A DNA stretch of 64,000 nt from Streptomyces roseochromogenus subsp. oscitans DS 12.976 (GCF_000497445.1 NZ_CM002285.1:9377519-9441518); one strand, 5' to 3'. Counted from the stretch's first letter, positions 35,971 to 44,135 are shown. Notes: a model not told the origin generated them from the sequence alone. Numbers and translations are program-made.

Positions 35971-36370
35971 GCGCGGCCCTTTCCCCGGCCGGGTCCGTGT
36001 GGGTGACGCGCCGGAGTTCACCGATGTCGAAGAACTCCCACTGGTTCGGCGGCATCATCCCCGACACGTGTATCTGCCCCCGGGCGAAGTCGACGATAAG
36101 CGTCACGTGTACGAGGGAAGGCTGCTTCAGGGTCCAGCACACCAGGAACTGGCCGTCCCGCAGGGCGCGGGCACGATACGGGACGGGGCCCACACGCACG
36201 CCCCGGGCCGGACCGTTGAGATGGTCGAACGAGAGGGTTCCAACGTCGAACGTCATCCGGTAGCGGCGCCCAGAGGAGTACGCGTAATCCATGACGGTCC
36301 CCGACAGTTCACCCGTCGAGGGACCGAATATCTGGTCCTCTTGCGGTGGGGGCAAGGGAATACTTGGCAC
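35963..36370 (-). CDS. MoaF-like calycin-fold protein
   Basis: A 135-residue protein resembling the MoaF C-terminal domain. The strand pattern GTVMDYAYSSGRRYRMTFDV, FLVCWTLKQPSLVHVTLIVD and FARGQIHVSGMM is that of the small barrel also seen in phenolic acid decarboxylases and lipocalin-like folds. The GTG start at 36370 has AGGAGA upstream. Sandwiched between the FMN reductase and the acyl-CoA ligase and coupled to the latter, it probably handles the same aromatic acid, as binder or non-oxidative decarboxylase/cyclase. No catalytic residues can be assigned. Confidence 0.6.
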   Translation of the reverse strand: MPSIPLPPPQEDQIFGPSTGELSGTVMDYAYSSGRRYRMTFDVGTLSFDHLNGPARGVRVGPVPYRARALRDGQFLVCWTLKQPSLVHVTLIVDFARGQIHVSGMMPPNQWEFFDIGELRRVTHTDPAGERAAHA

Positions 36371-36418
36371 GGCTAAATCTCCTGTTTTCGATAAGTGCTT
36401 CGGGTAGGCATATCGGAT

Positions 36419-37018
36419 TCACGCCCAGGCGGGTTCCGTGTTCGCACCGGGAAGTGAGCGCACAGTGCGACAGGAGGCGAAATCCACCAGTTGCGAGGCG
36501 AGGATCTCCAACTGGGACTGGATATGCGGATCCTGGCAGCGCCCGTCAGGATCGAACCGGGTCCGGGAGGTATCCACGGCCACCCCCAAGGGAGTGGGCC
36601 ATCCCCTCAGTGCGTGCACCGTCGTGCGCAGCGAGGCAAGCGCTGATGCTCCGCCCTGCGCTCCCTGCGCCAAGGCGATCAGGCCCACCGGCCTGCCGCT
36701 GAAGTACGGGGCGCGCCTGCCGCGGAGGTCTTCGGCGTAGTCGAGGGCGTTCTTCACCAGTCCTGACATGCCTCCGTGGTAGGTGGGCGTGGCCAGGATC
36801 AGCGCATCCGCTGAGGCCATCACCTCCACCAGATAGCGCTCCTTGGGGCCTCGGGGTGATCCCCAGTCGTACAGGGGAACGTTCAGGTCACCGGCGGTGA
36901 CGCACAGAGTGCGCCCTCCCAGCCGCTCAACCTCTGTCAGTGCTACGCGCAGGACCGTCTCTGTGGCCGAGCCGGGCCGAAGGGAGCCGCCGATCCCGGC
37001 CACCGTCACATCACTCAC
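36419..37018 (-). CDS. NAD(P)H-dependent FMN reductase
   Basis: A 199-residue flavodoxin-fold reductase (SsuE/NADPH-FMN reductase family). The FMN phosphate loop is AGIGGSLRPGSATE at the N-terminus. The isoalloxazine-binding motif TPTYHGGMSGLVKNALDY is intact and a third segment, LIALAQGAQGGASAL, closes the site. GTG 37018 has AAAGGCAGG upstream. It heads the minus-strand trio (reductase, MoaF-like, ligase) and is divergent from the ammonia-lyase. Its obvious role is to deliver reduced FMN to the acyl-CoA-dehydrogenase-fold monooxygenase at 30.2 kb. Confidence 0.88.
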   Translation of the reverse strand: MSDVTVAGIGGSLRPGSATETVLRVALTEVERLGGRTLCVTAGDLNVPLYDWGSPRGPKERYLVEVMASADALILATPTYHGGMSGLVKNALDYAEDLRGRRAPYFSGRPVGLIALAQGAQGGASALASLRTTVHALRGWPTPLGVAVDTSRTRFDPDGRCQDPHIQSQLEILASQLVDFASCRTVRSLPGANTEPAWA

Positions 37019-37331
37019 CAAGCCTGCCTTTCGTCGGGTTTCCCTCTTCCCGCAGGGAAGTTCCCGCAGCTCGAGCAGGTGCAAGGGAGTGTCGTGCCCG
37101 GGCCGTGCATCCTGCAGCGCAGGAGAAGAAGGAGGGAATGCGGTCGAGGATACGTTCCCGGGTACGACCTTGGTGATCAGCGCTGCTTATCTCCCCGATA
37201 ACCAGCGCCTGTTGGCAGGAGCGCAGACGTTGTCCGTAAGGTCCGTAAGGGCGCAGAAATCGCAGCCCCTTGGAGGGGGAATGCGCTTTCAACATCTCCT
37301 CTATCACAACGACTTGTTGTGCGGAAAGGGC
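37019..37331. promoter_or_regulatory. Divergent promoter region of the cluster core
   Basis: This 313-bp gap separates the FMN reductase operon from the ammonia-lyase operon and must contain both promoters. A GTAAGGTCCGTAAGG repeat lies near 37233-37248. ATG 37281, preceded by GGAGGGGGA, is an alternative start for the lyase. No clear single operator stands out. Confidence 0.45.
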
Positions 37332-38960
37332 ATGGACGTGAGTGAAGTAACCATCGATGGACGATCTTTGACTCTCGACGCTGTCGAGGTCGTGGCCCGC
37401 CAAGGCGGCACCACCCTCGTCTACGCGGATTCCGCGCTGAAGGCATCCCGTCGCTCCCGGGACCTGAAGCTGGGGCTGATCGACACCGGGCAGCCCATCT
37501 ACGGAGTCACCACCGGCTTCGGGGATTCTGTCACCAACCAGATAGCCCCGCAGAAAGCCGCGGAACTACAGCGGCACCTGATCCGCTACCACCTCAACGG
37601 CACCGGACCCCTCGCGCCGGCCGAGGTCGTGCGTGCCACCCTTCTCATCCGCGCAAACTGCCTCGCCCGCGGCAACTCCGGCGTACAGCCCGACGTCGTC
37701 GAACGCCTCCTGGACCTGCTGCGCCACGACGTGCTCCCCCAGGTCCCGGAGCGAGGATCAGTCGGCGCCTCCGGCGACCTGGTACCCCTGTGCTACGTCG
37801 CCGCCACTCTGATCGGCGAAGGCGAGGTCACCTACCAAGGTCAGACCCGTGACGCCGGGGATGTGCTGGCCGAACTCGGGCTGGAAGCGATCGTCCCGGA
37901 GGCCAAGGACGGCCTCGGCCTCATCAACGGCACGTCCTTCTCCGCCGCGTTCGCCTCCCTCGCCATCCGGGACGCGCAGCGGATCGCCAACGCCGCCGAC
38001 GTGTGCACCGCGCTCGCCTCCGAAGCCCTGCTGGGCAACCGGGGCCACTACGCGCCGTTCATCCACGACAACCGCCCCCACCGCGGCCAGATCACCTCCG
38101 CCGGCCTGCTCTTCGCTCTGCTGGACGGCTCACAGCTCTCCCTTCCCCACGACCAGGTCGTCAGCCTCAACGACTCCCTCGACGGCGCCGGGCACGGCCG
38201 GCTGAAACGGTCCATCCAGGACCGCTACTCACTGCGCTGCGCCCCCCATGTCAACGGCGTGCTGCGCGACACCCTCACCTGGGTGGAGGACTGGATGACG
38301 ACGGAGATCAACGCCTCAACCGACAACCCGCTGTTCGACGTCGAAGCAGGCGCGGTGCACTCCGGCGGAAACTTCTACGCCGGGCACGTCGTCCAGGCCA
38401 TGGACTCGTTGAAGGTGGCCACCGCATCAGTCGCGGATCTGCTGGACCGGCAGCTTCAGCTCATGGTCGACGCCAAGTTCAACAACGGGCTGACCGAGAA
38501 CCTTATCCACCGTGTGGAGGGCGATGCGTGGGAGAAGGGTCTGCACCACGGCTTCAAGGGCATGCAGATCGCCTGCTCCTCCCTCACCGCGGAAGCACTC
38601 AAACACTCGGGTCCGGCGACGGTGTTCTCCCGCTCCACCGAGGCCCACAACCAGGACAAGGTGTCCATGGCACCGATCGCCGCCCGTGACGCGCGTCGCA
38701 TCACCGAACTCACCCGCGAAGTCGCCGCGATCCATCTGCTTGCCGCGTGCCAGGCCCTCGACCTGCGCGGCATCGACGGCATGAGCCCCCGCACCAGGGC
38801 CGTGCACGCACTCATCCGTACGGTGGCGCCGTTCGTGGACGCGGACCGGCGCATGGACGGAGACATCAAGGCCGTCGTCGCCCTGATCTCCTCCGGATCC
38901 ATCGAGCGGGCCGCCCAGATCACCGACACCGCCACGGCTCCCGCCGAAGCCGCCGCCTGA
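37332..38960 (+). CDS. MIO aromatic amino acid ammonia-lyase/aminomutase
   Basis: A 542-residue member of the HAL/PAL/TAL family. The autocatalytic MIO triad Ala-Ser-Gly is at 146-148 (GSVGASGDLVPLCY), and the catalytic tyrosine is Tyr58 in PIYGVTTGFG. NGTSFSAAFASL and STDNPLFD are also conserved. The substrate-selectivity pair in LIRYHLNGTG is Tyr86-His87, unlike Phe-Leu (plant PAL), His-Leu (TAL) or Ser-His (HAL), so specificity cannot be assigned. With TyrA in the cluster, tyrosine is the favoured substrate, giving coumarate or beta-tyrosine. The start is ATG 37332, or ATG 37281 with a stronger ribosome site. The methyltransferase starts 21 bp downstream. Confidence 0.88.
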   Translation: MDVSEVTIDGRSLTLDAVEVVARQGGTTLVYADSALKASRRSRDLKLGLIDTGQPIYGVTTGFGDSVTNQIAPQKAAELQRHLIRYHLNGTGPLAPAEVVRATLLIRANCLARGNSGVQPDVVERLLDLLRHDVLPQVPERGSVGASGDLVPLCYVAATLIGEGEVTYQGQTRDAGDVLAELGLEAIVPEAKDGLGLINGTSFSAAFASLAIRDAQRIANAADVCTALASEALLGNRGHYAPFIHDNRPHRGQITSAGLLFALLDGSQLSLPHDQVVSLNDSLDGAGHGRLKRSIQDRYSLRCAPHVNGVLRDTLTWVEDWMTTEINASTDNPLFDVEAGAVHSGGNFYAGHVVQAMDSLKVATASVADLLDRQLQLMVDAKFNNGLTENLIHRVEGDAWEKGLHHGFKGMQIACSSLTAEALKHSGPATVFSRSTEAHNQDKVSMAPIAARDARRITELTREVAAIHLLAACQALDLRGIDGMSPRTRAVHALIRTVAPFVDADRRMDGDIKAVVALISSGSIERAAQITDTATAPAEAAA

Positions 38961-38981
38961 TTCCGGAGAAGAGCACACGCC

Positions 38982-40055
38982 ATGTCCCAGCACAGCAAAG
39001 AGCAGGTTCTGGCCCGGTTCCGTGACATCGTCGTGGGTCCGACCCGGTTCGCCACCATCGCCGCCGTCTTCGAACTCGGTATCCCCGCACAGCTGAAGGC
39101 AGCAGGCTCCGACGGCATGCACATCAAGCAGCTCTCGGCCGTCACCGGCGTGGGCGCCCACAACCTTGCCCAACTCCTTGAGCTGCCCGTCAAGGAAGGT
39201 CTCCTCGCCCGCGACGGCGCGGGACACTACCGGCTGGACGGCCTCGGTCTCCTCGACCACGAGGACCTTGCCCGCATCACCCCCTGGCTCGACCTGATCA
39301 AGGAAGTGTGCCTGCGGCAGGTCTACCACCTCACCGAGAGCGCCAGGACCGGTCGGGTGATCGCGTTGAAGGAACTCTTCAACGTCGAAGGCATCTTCTA
39401 CAGCAACATGGACAAGATGCCCGCCCAGCATGCGGTGTGGGCGAAGGCCATGGCACAGGTCACCGGCCTGGTCGACCCGTGGCTGTTCTCCCAGCTCGAC
39501 TTCGCGCAGGACGCCCGTGTCCTGGATCTGGCGGGGAACACCGGGCAGGGCGCGATCCTCGCCCACAAGTACCACCCCGGGAAGGGTCTGCGCGTCGACT
39601 GCCTCGACCTGCCCGAGAAGGAGAGCGAAGCCGTCGCCGCCTTCAAGGCCGCAGGGCTGGATGGGGTGTGCTCTTTCATCGGCGGTGACGCCTTCCAGCC
39701 ACTGCCCACCGGCTACGACGTCATCATGATCAAGCACTTCCTCGACATGTGGGACCGGCAGAACGCCGTCAAGATACTCACGAACGCCTACGAGGCCCTT
39801 CCGGCGGGCGGCACCCTGTACGCGGTGCACCTCGTCTTCCCCGAAGCCGGGGGAAGCGGAGTGGAGGAGTTCTTCCCGGCCTACTTCCTCGCCTGCACCA
39901 TGGCCCAGGGCGGCCCGCAGACGTCCGCCACCTACGCCTCCTGGATCGCCGAGGCCGGGTTCGCCATCAAGAGCATCACCGAGCAGGACACCACCGCGTT
40001 TCCGGCCGACACGGTGCCCGTGCACAGCATCATCTGCGCCACCAAGGCCGCCTGA
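38982..40055 (+). CDS. SAM-dependent methyltransferase (O-MT family 2)
   Basis: A 357-residue class I methyltransferase with the N-terminal winged-helix dimerisation domain of plant-type O-methyltransferases (TRFATIAAVFELGIPAQLKA, IKQLSAVTGVGAHNLAQLLE). The SAM-binding segment is RVLDLAGNTGQGAILAHKY, with motif II around VCSFIGGDAFQPLPTGYD. The segment VIMIKHFLDMWDRQNAVKIL has the usual catalytic-region histidine. It lies between the ammonia-lyase and the type III PKS-like gene and probably methylates a phenolic oxygen; some relatives instead methylate carbon of tyrosine or phenylpyruvate. The start ATG follows GGAGAAGAG. Confidence 0.87.
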   Translation: MSQHSKEQVLARFRDIVVGPTRFATIAAVFELGIPAQLKAAGSDGMHIKQLSAVTGVGAHNLAQLLELPVKEGLLARDGAGHYRLDGLGLLDHEDLARITPWLDLIKEVCLRQVYHLTESARTGRVIALKELFNVEGIFYSNMDKMPAQHAVWAKAMAQVTGLVDPWLFSQLDFAQDARVLDLAGNTGQGAILAHKYHPGKGLRVDCLDLPEKESEAVAAFKAAGLDGVCSFIGGDAFQPLPTGYDVIMIKHFLDMWDRQNAVKILTNAYEALPAGGTLYAVHLVFPEAGGSGVEEFFPAYFLACTMAQGGPQTSATYASWIAEAGFAIKSITEQDTTAFPADTVPVHSIICATKAA

Positions 40056-40096
40056 GCGTGTCCTGCCACCCCCTCTACCTGCCTGAAGGGATCCCC

Positions 40097-41248
40097 ATGG
40101 CCCTGCGCCCCCCGTACGAAACCGACCCGGTGCTCCTTGCCGTCGCCGCGGAAGTACCCAAACCCGTCTTCTCCACCACCGAACTCCTCGACCATGCGCG
40201 CCCGCAGTTCTCGGACAAGCTGCTGGACATGGTCGGCAACCTGGGCATCACCAAGCGGCATTCCATCCTCGCCAACTACCCGGACGTGATCTTCCACGGC
40301 GCCGATCCGAAGCTGGACACCGAAACCGCCGACCTCGCCGTTGCCTCCGCGCGGGCCGCTATGGCGAAGGCCGACATCGCCCCGGGCAAGATCGGGCTCG
40401 TCCTCGGCGTCACCTCCAGCCCCGGCCGGCTCCTGCCGTCCCTGGTCTGCGACGTCATCGCCCGCATGCCCGAACTCCCTCGCGACGTCGCCAACCTGTC
40501 GATTGAGTACATGGGCTGCTCGGCGATGGCGAAGGTGGTGGAGACCTGCCGCTGGTATCTCGCCGCCAACCCCGGCAAGCAGGTCCTGACCGTGTTCACC
40601 GAGGCCATCACCCCCCTCTCGCCGCCGCTGTCCGGCAGCTACCGGCACTTCACCGAAGTCCCCACCGCCCAGCGGCAGTCCACCGTGGATGCCCTGCACG
40701 CCTTCCTCTTCGCTGACGCGAGCGTGGCGATGGTGTTCGGTGCGCACGGCAAGGGCCCCTCCTTCGGTCCGGTGAAGAACCTCACCAACGATCTCCCGGA
40801 AGACACCGAACTCGGCACCGTCCCCGACGGCGGATCTGACATCCCCGTCGTCCAGGCAGACCACGGCCGACGCCTGTACACCCTCTCCCCGGAGGTCACC
40901 CCACGCGGCTCCCGCTACGCCAAGCAGACCATCGCAGCCGTCCTCGACGACCCCGCCTGCACCCTGAACACACCCGGCGACGCCTCCGTGTTCTTCATGC
41001 ACACCGGAAGCACACGCATCCTCGACGCCCTGTGCGAAGGGTTCCTCATAGAGAAGAACAGCCCGGTCGCGGCGGCCTCCTACAATGTGCTGCGCGACTA
41101 CGCGAACACTCTCGGCTGCTCCGTCCCCCTCATGGTCGCCGAAGAGGTCCGCCGTCCCGGTGGGCAGGGCCTGGTGTGCGCCTTCGGCCTGTCCTTCTCC
41201 GCCGGCGCCTTCACGATCAACATTCCCGCCGAGGGCTGGATGCCCTAG
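40097..41248 (+). CDS. Type III PKS-like (chalcone synthase superfamily) ketosynthase
   Basis: A thiolase-fold condensing enzyme of 383 residues. The catalytic triad pattern of chalcone/stilbene synthases is present: Cys141 (EYMGCSAMAKVVETCRWYLA), His302 (FFMHTGSTRILDAL) and Asn337 (LRDYANTLGCS). The closing loop CAFGLSFSAGAFTI replaces the usual GFGPG. It is more divergent than typical bacterial RppA proteins, so KAS III-like single condensation is also possible. The ATG at 40097 follows GAAGGG. Last gene of the ammonia-lyase/methyltransferase operon; it presumably extends the CoA ester made by the ligase at 34.5 kb. A strong hairpin follows 160 bp downstream. Confidence 0.78.
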   Translation: MALRPPYETDPVLLAVAAEVPKPVFSTTELLDHARPQFSDKLLDMVGNLGITKRHSILANYPDVIFHGADPKLDTETADLAVASARAAMAKADIAPGKIGLVLGVTSSPGRLLPSLVCDVIARMPELPRDVANLSIEYMGCSAMAKVVETCRWYLAANPGKQVLTVFTEAITPLSPPLSGSYRHFTEVPTAQRQSTVDALHAFLFADASVAMVFGAHGKGPSFGPVKNLTNDLPEDTELGTVPDGGSDIPVVQADHGRRLYTLSPEVTPRGSRYAKQTIAAVLDDPACTLNTPGDASVFFMHTGSTRILDALCEGFLIEKNSPVAAASYNVLRDYANTLGCSVPLMVAEEVRRPGGQGLVCAFGLSFSAGAFTINIPAEGWMP

Positions 41249-41407
41249 GGTCGCCGGCCGTGGTCTCAAGTCCTGGCGAGAAGAAACAGGTTTGCTGCCT
41301 GACGAGCAAGACCCGGTCTGTGGGCGGGCGGCTGCAGCAGCGAACGGCCCTTTTGACCGCGATCTCCATGGCGAAGAGGGTAATCACCTCTCCCCGGCCG
41401 GTGTGAT

Positions 41408-41441
41408 GCCGTGATCACGCTGTGACTGGTGTGATCACGGC
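41408..41441 (+). terminator. Terminator after cluster operon
   Basis: GCCGTGATCAC (41408-41418) and GTGATCACGGC (41431-41441) form a perfect 11-bp stem with a 12-nt loop. Each arm also contains the palindrome GTGATCAC, so a protein-binding site is an alternative. Confidence 0.55.
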
Positions 41442-41500
41442 GTCGGAGCCTTCCCGGCCAGCCCCGTTTACCGGGCTGAGCCCGGATGGCGTCCCGAGCC

Positions 41501-41525
41501 GGACACCGTTGGCGAATTCGGCGGT
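41501..41525. repeat. IS1182 end remnant (25-bp inverted partner)
   Basis: This 25-bp sequence (starting GGACACCGTTGGCGAATT) is the exact reverse complement of 49101-49125, which follows an IS1182 transposase C-terminus. It is therefore the terminal sequence of another copy of that element whose body has been replaced by the IS481/cmx unit. Confidence 0.7.
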
Positions 41526-41539
41526 CGTCGCCAAATGAC

Positions 41540-42550
41540 CTAGCTGTTGCTGGCCATGACGTTGGTGACGCTCGTGCGGAGGCGTGAGGCTGGAGGACGG
41601 TTTCCGGCGGTGGTGTGGGGCCGGTGGTAGTTGTAGTGGACGTTCCAGACTGCGATCGCTCGGGCTCGCTCTGCTTCAGAGGTCCAGTTGCGGGCGTAGA
41701 GCGGTTCTTCGGCGAGGATGCGCCGGTATCGCTCGACCTTGCCGTTGTGGCGGGGTGTGTAGGGTCTGGTCCGCTGGTGGCGGGAGGCCCATAGGGCCAA
41801 GGTGCGCGTGAAGGCTGCGGCGCGGCAGTTGGCGCCGTTGTCGGTGACCACGTGAACGACCCTGTGGATGCCGTGGGCGGCGAAGAACGCGCGGGCGCGG
41901 CTCAAGAACGCCACGGTGGTGGCGGCCTTCTCGTCGGGAAGGGGCTCGGTATAGGCCAGGTGGGAGAATCCGTCGACGGCGGAGTGCAGGTAGACGTCCC
42001 CGCCCTTGTCGCCGGCGGTCTTCGCGCGCTGGGCTGCCTTGGCCTGCTCGGATCCGCGTCCATGTGCCCGCCGTCCTCCGCCTTCGGGGATGCGTCCGAC
42101 CTTCTTGACGTCGAGGTGGACCGTGTGGCCTGGGTAGCGGGCCACGATTTGTTTCGGCGGGCGGCGGTTGGCGGAGCCGTAGGGATCGAGGAACCGGCGG
42201 TGGTTGATGCCCAGACGTGCCAGCCACCGGCCCACGGTGCGTTCGCTGATCCGCACGCCCTGGCCCGCGAGCTCGAGCGCGATCCTGCGCGCTGACCACT
42301 TGTTGTCCCGCCGTAGCTGCTCGATTCGCTCGACGACGTCGGGCGGGGTCTGAGTCGGTGAGGAGTGCGGAACACTGGAACGGTCTCGCAGCCCGGCTTC
42401 GCCGTACTGGTCGTAGCGGTTCTTCCATTTGGACAGGCAGGCGCGGGAGACGCCGGCCTCGGCGGCGACGTGGGCGATCGGACGGGTGCGGCAGCGTTCG
42501 ATGAGCCTTCGGCGTCCCTCGATGTTCAAGGGCGCGTTCGTATGCGTCAC
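41540..42550 (-). CDS. IS481-family transposase (intact)
   Basis: A complete DDE transposase of 336 residues. It has an N-terminal helix-turn-helix (VAAEAGVSRACLSKWKNRYD), a second HTH (VRISERTVGRWLARLGINHR) and an integrase core: AVDGFSHLAYTEPLPDE (first Asp), HVVTDNGANCRA (second Asp) and HNGKVERYRRILAEEPLY (Glu). The GTG start at 42550 overlaps the stop of the upstream cmx-like exporter (GTGA). This head-to-tail junction resembles the arrangement in the corynebacterial chloramphenicol transposon Tn5564, where an IS481-type transposase accompanies cmx. Probably active. Confidence 0.88.
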   Translation of the reverse strand: MTHTNAPLNIEGRRRLIERCRTRPIAHVAAEAGVSRACLSKWKNRYDQYGEAGLRDRSSVPHSSPTQTPPDVVERIEQLRRDNKWSARRIALELAGQGVRISERTVGRWLARLGINHRRFLDPYGSANRRPPKQIVARYPGHTVHLDVKKVGRIPEGGGRRAHGRGSEQAKAAQRAKTAGDKGGDVYLHSAVDGFSHLAYTEPLPDEKAATTVAFLSRARAFFAAHGIHRVVHVVTDNGANCRAAAFTRTLALWASRHQRTRPYTPRHNGKVERYRRILAEEPLYARNWTSEAERARAIAVWNVHYNYHRPHTTAGNRPPASRLRTSVTNVMASNS

Positions 42551-43725
42551 TGGAGCACCTCGGTGGTTCGGCCGGCCGCGATCACCGTGCGGAGGGGGAA
42601 TGCGATGAGCAGCGCGATGGCGATCAGGAATCCGCTCGACCACAGCGGCCCGAGGTTCCCGGCTCCGGTGCTGAGGGTGGTCGCGGCGATGAGGGGGCCG
42701 ACGGCGGCGCCGACGTTGAGTGCCGCGGTCGCATACGAACCGGCCATGGTAGGGGCTCCCGCGGCCTCGTAAAGGACCCGCGTGATCAGGGTGCTGCCCA
42801 GCGCGAACGACAGAGCACCCTGGACGAACACGAGGGCAAGCAGAACAACCGGCTCATCGGCCAGCACGGCCAGGGCCGGCCAGCCGATCAGCAGCAGCGG
42901 ACCACCGACCGCGATGACCGGGCCGGGGTTGTGGTCGGACAAGCGACCGGCGACGATGACGCCGACGAAGGAACCAATGCCGAAGAGGACCAGGGCGACA
43001 GAGACCCACAGCTCACTCAGCTTGGCGGTGCCGGTCACGACGGGGGCGAGGAAAGTGAAGCTGGCGAAGGTGGCCGCATTCACCAGCGCGCCCAGCAACA
43101 TCACCAGGATCAACCGTGGCCTTGCCAGCTGGGCGAGCTCCGCTCGCAAGGCCGGCCCGTCAGTCGCCTGTTCCTTCACACGTCCCGCTGGGATGCCCTT
43201 CAGGATGCCCAGAGCTGCCGGCAGACAGAGAGCGGCAACAGCCCAGAATGTGGCCCGCCATCCGAGCAGGGCGCCGAGCACCGAGCCACCAGGGACACCG
43301 GCGATCGTGGCCGCCGTCGTGCCTGACAGCAGCACGGCCAGCGCACGTCCCTTCTTGTCGGGCGAGACCAACGTGGCGGCAGCCGTCAGAGCGACAGCGA
43401 GGAACCCTGCATTCGCGAGCGCAGCAACGACCCGGGTAGCGAACAGGACCGGGAAGCTCGTGGTGCTGGCGCCCACGGCGTGAGCTGCTGCGAAAGCCAG
43501 GATGAACCCGAGCAGGCTGGAGCGTCTGGGCCAGTTGCGGGCAAGTGCGGCCACAAGCGGGGCGCCGACGATCATTCCAATCGCGAAAGCGGAGGTGAGC
43601 ACGCCTGTTGTCCCGACGCTGACGTCGAGACCCGAGGTGATGTCCGGCAAGAGGCCGGCGAGCATGAACTCCGAGGTGCCCATGGCGAAGACCGCCAGGG
43701 CAAGCAGGTACAGCGGAAGAGGCAT
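42547..43725 (-). CDS. cmx: Cmx-type MFS chloramphenicol exporter
   Basis: A 12-helix efflux protein of 392 residues. The N-terminus MPLPLYLLALAVFAMGTSEF and MLAGLLPDITSGLDVSVGT are hallmarks of the Cmx/CmlR/CmrA chloramphenicol exporters, as are GVLTSAFAIGMIVGAPLVAA and LAVLLSGTTAATIAGVPGGS (motif C region). ATG 43725 starts just before helix 1. The stop overlaps the IS481 transposase start by 4 bp. Known relatives confer chloramphenicol or florfenicol export. Substrate identity here is inferred from family and context. A mobile origin is supported by the flanking inverted IS481 ends. Confidence 0.85.
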   Translation of the reverse strand: MPLPLYLLALAVFAMGTSEFMLAGLLPDITSGLDVSVGTTGVLTSAFAIGMIVGAPLVAALARNWPRRSSLLGFILAFAAAHAVGASTTSFPVLFATRVVAALANAGFLAVALTAAATLVSPDKKGRALAVLLSGTTAATIAGVPGGSVLGALLGWRATFWAVAALCLPAALGILKGIPAGRVKEQATDGPALRAELAQLARPRLILVMLLGALVNAATFASFTFLAPVVTGTAKLSELWVSVALVLFGIGSFVGVIVAGRLSDHNPGPVIAVGGPLLLIGWPALAVLADEPVVLLALVFVQGALSFALGSTLITRVLYEAAGAPTMAGSYATAALNVGAAVGPLIAATTLSTGAGNLGPLWSSGFLIAIALLIAFPLRTVIAAGRTTEVLQ

Positions 43726-43966
43726 CGAGTGGCTCCGAGGCGAGGAGAAGCACGAGAAGGTCATCTCGTCACCGCGGCCAGCCCCTAAGGGCGCACCCGT
43801 CCGACCGCAAAACGCGGCGCGACGGCAGGGCTATGAGCTCAGTGCTTCAGGGGGCTGACGGCGTGACCGAAAGCCCCCACCTTGTCTGACTCAGGACTCG
43901 ACATGGCCCGCACGCTACCCGACCGATGCCCGTCGAAGCATCTTGGTTTCACCGACATCGGCTTGT

Positions 43967-43996
43967 GTCACCAACGTCATGTCCCGCAACAGCTAG
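43967..43996 (+). repeat. Inverted IS481 3'-end remnant
   Basis: A 30-bp sequence (GTCACCAACGTCATGTCCCG onward, ending in TAG) matches the reverse complement of the last 30 bp of the intact IS481 transposase gene (41540-41569) at 28 of 30 positions. It encodes VTNVMSRNS plus stop, so it is the end of a second transposase copy in opposite orientation, on the far side of cmx. Confidence 0.75.
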
Positions 43997-44135
43997 CGGT
44001 GACCACCCGGTCGCGGGCGGCTCGCAGGGCGAGGGTGAAGCTGTGCCCAATCGATCCTTGGCCGGATAGGGCGCTCTCGGCACTCCAACTGCTGCGTACG
44101 GCTCGTTCGATGTCGGAAAGAAGCAACGGCGTCAT
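43997..44135 (-). pseudogene. Gene truncated by IS481 remnant
   Basis: ATG 44135 opens a coding-like run MTPLLLSDIERAVRSSWSAE, then FTLALRAARDRVV, which runs straight into the IS481 remnant and stops there. The beginning resembles small YunG-like proteins (IERALRxSW), but too little remains for assignment. It marks the right boundary of the cmx insertion. Confidence 0.4.

Noticed and set aside
41540..43996. A complete composite transposon with two full IS481 copies.
   Set aside because: Only a 30-bp end of the second copy is present, so I report an inverted remnant, not a full composite element.
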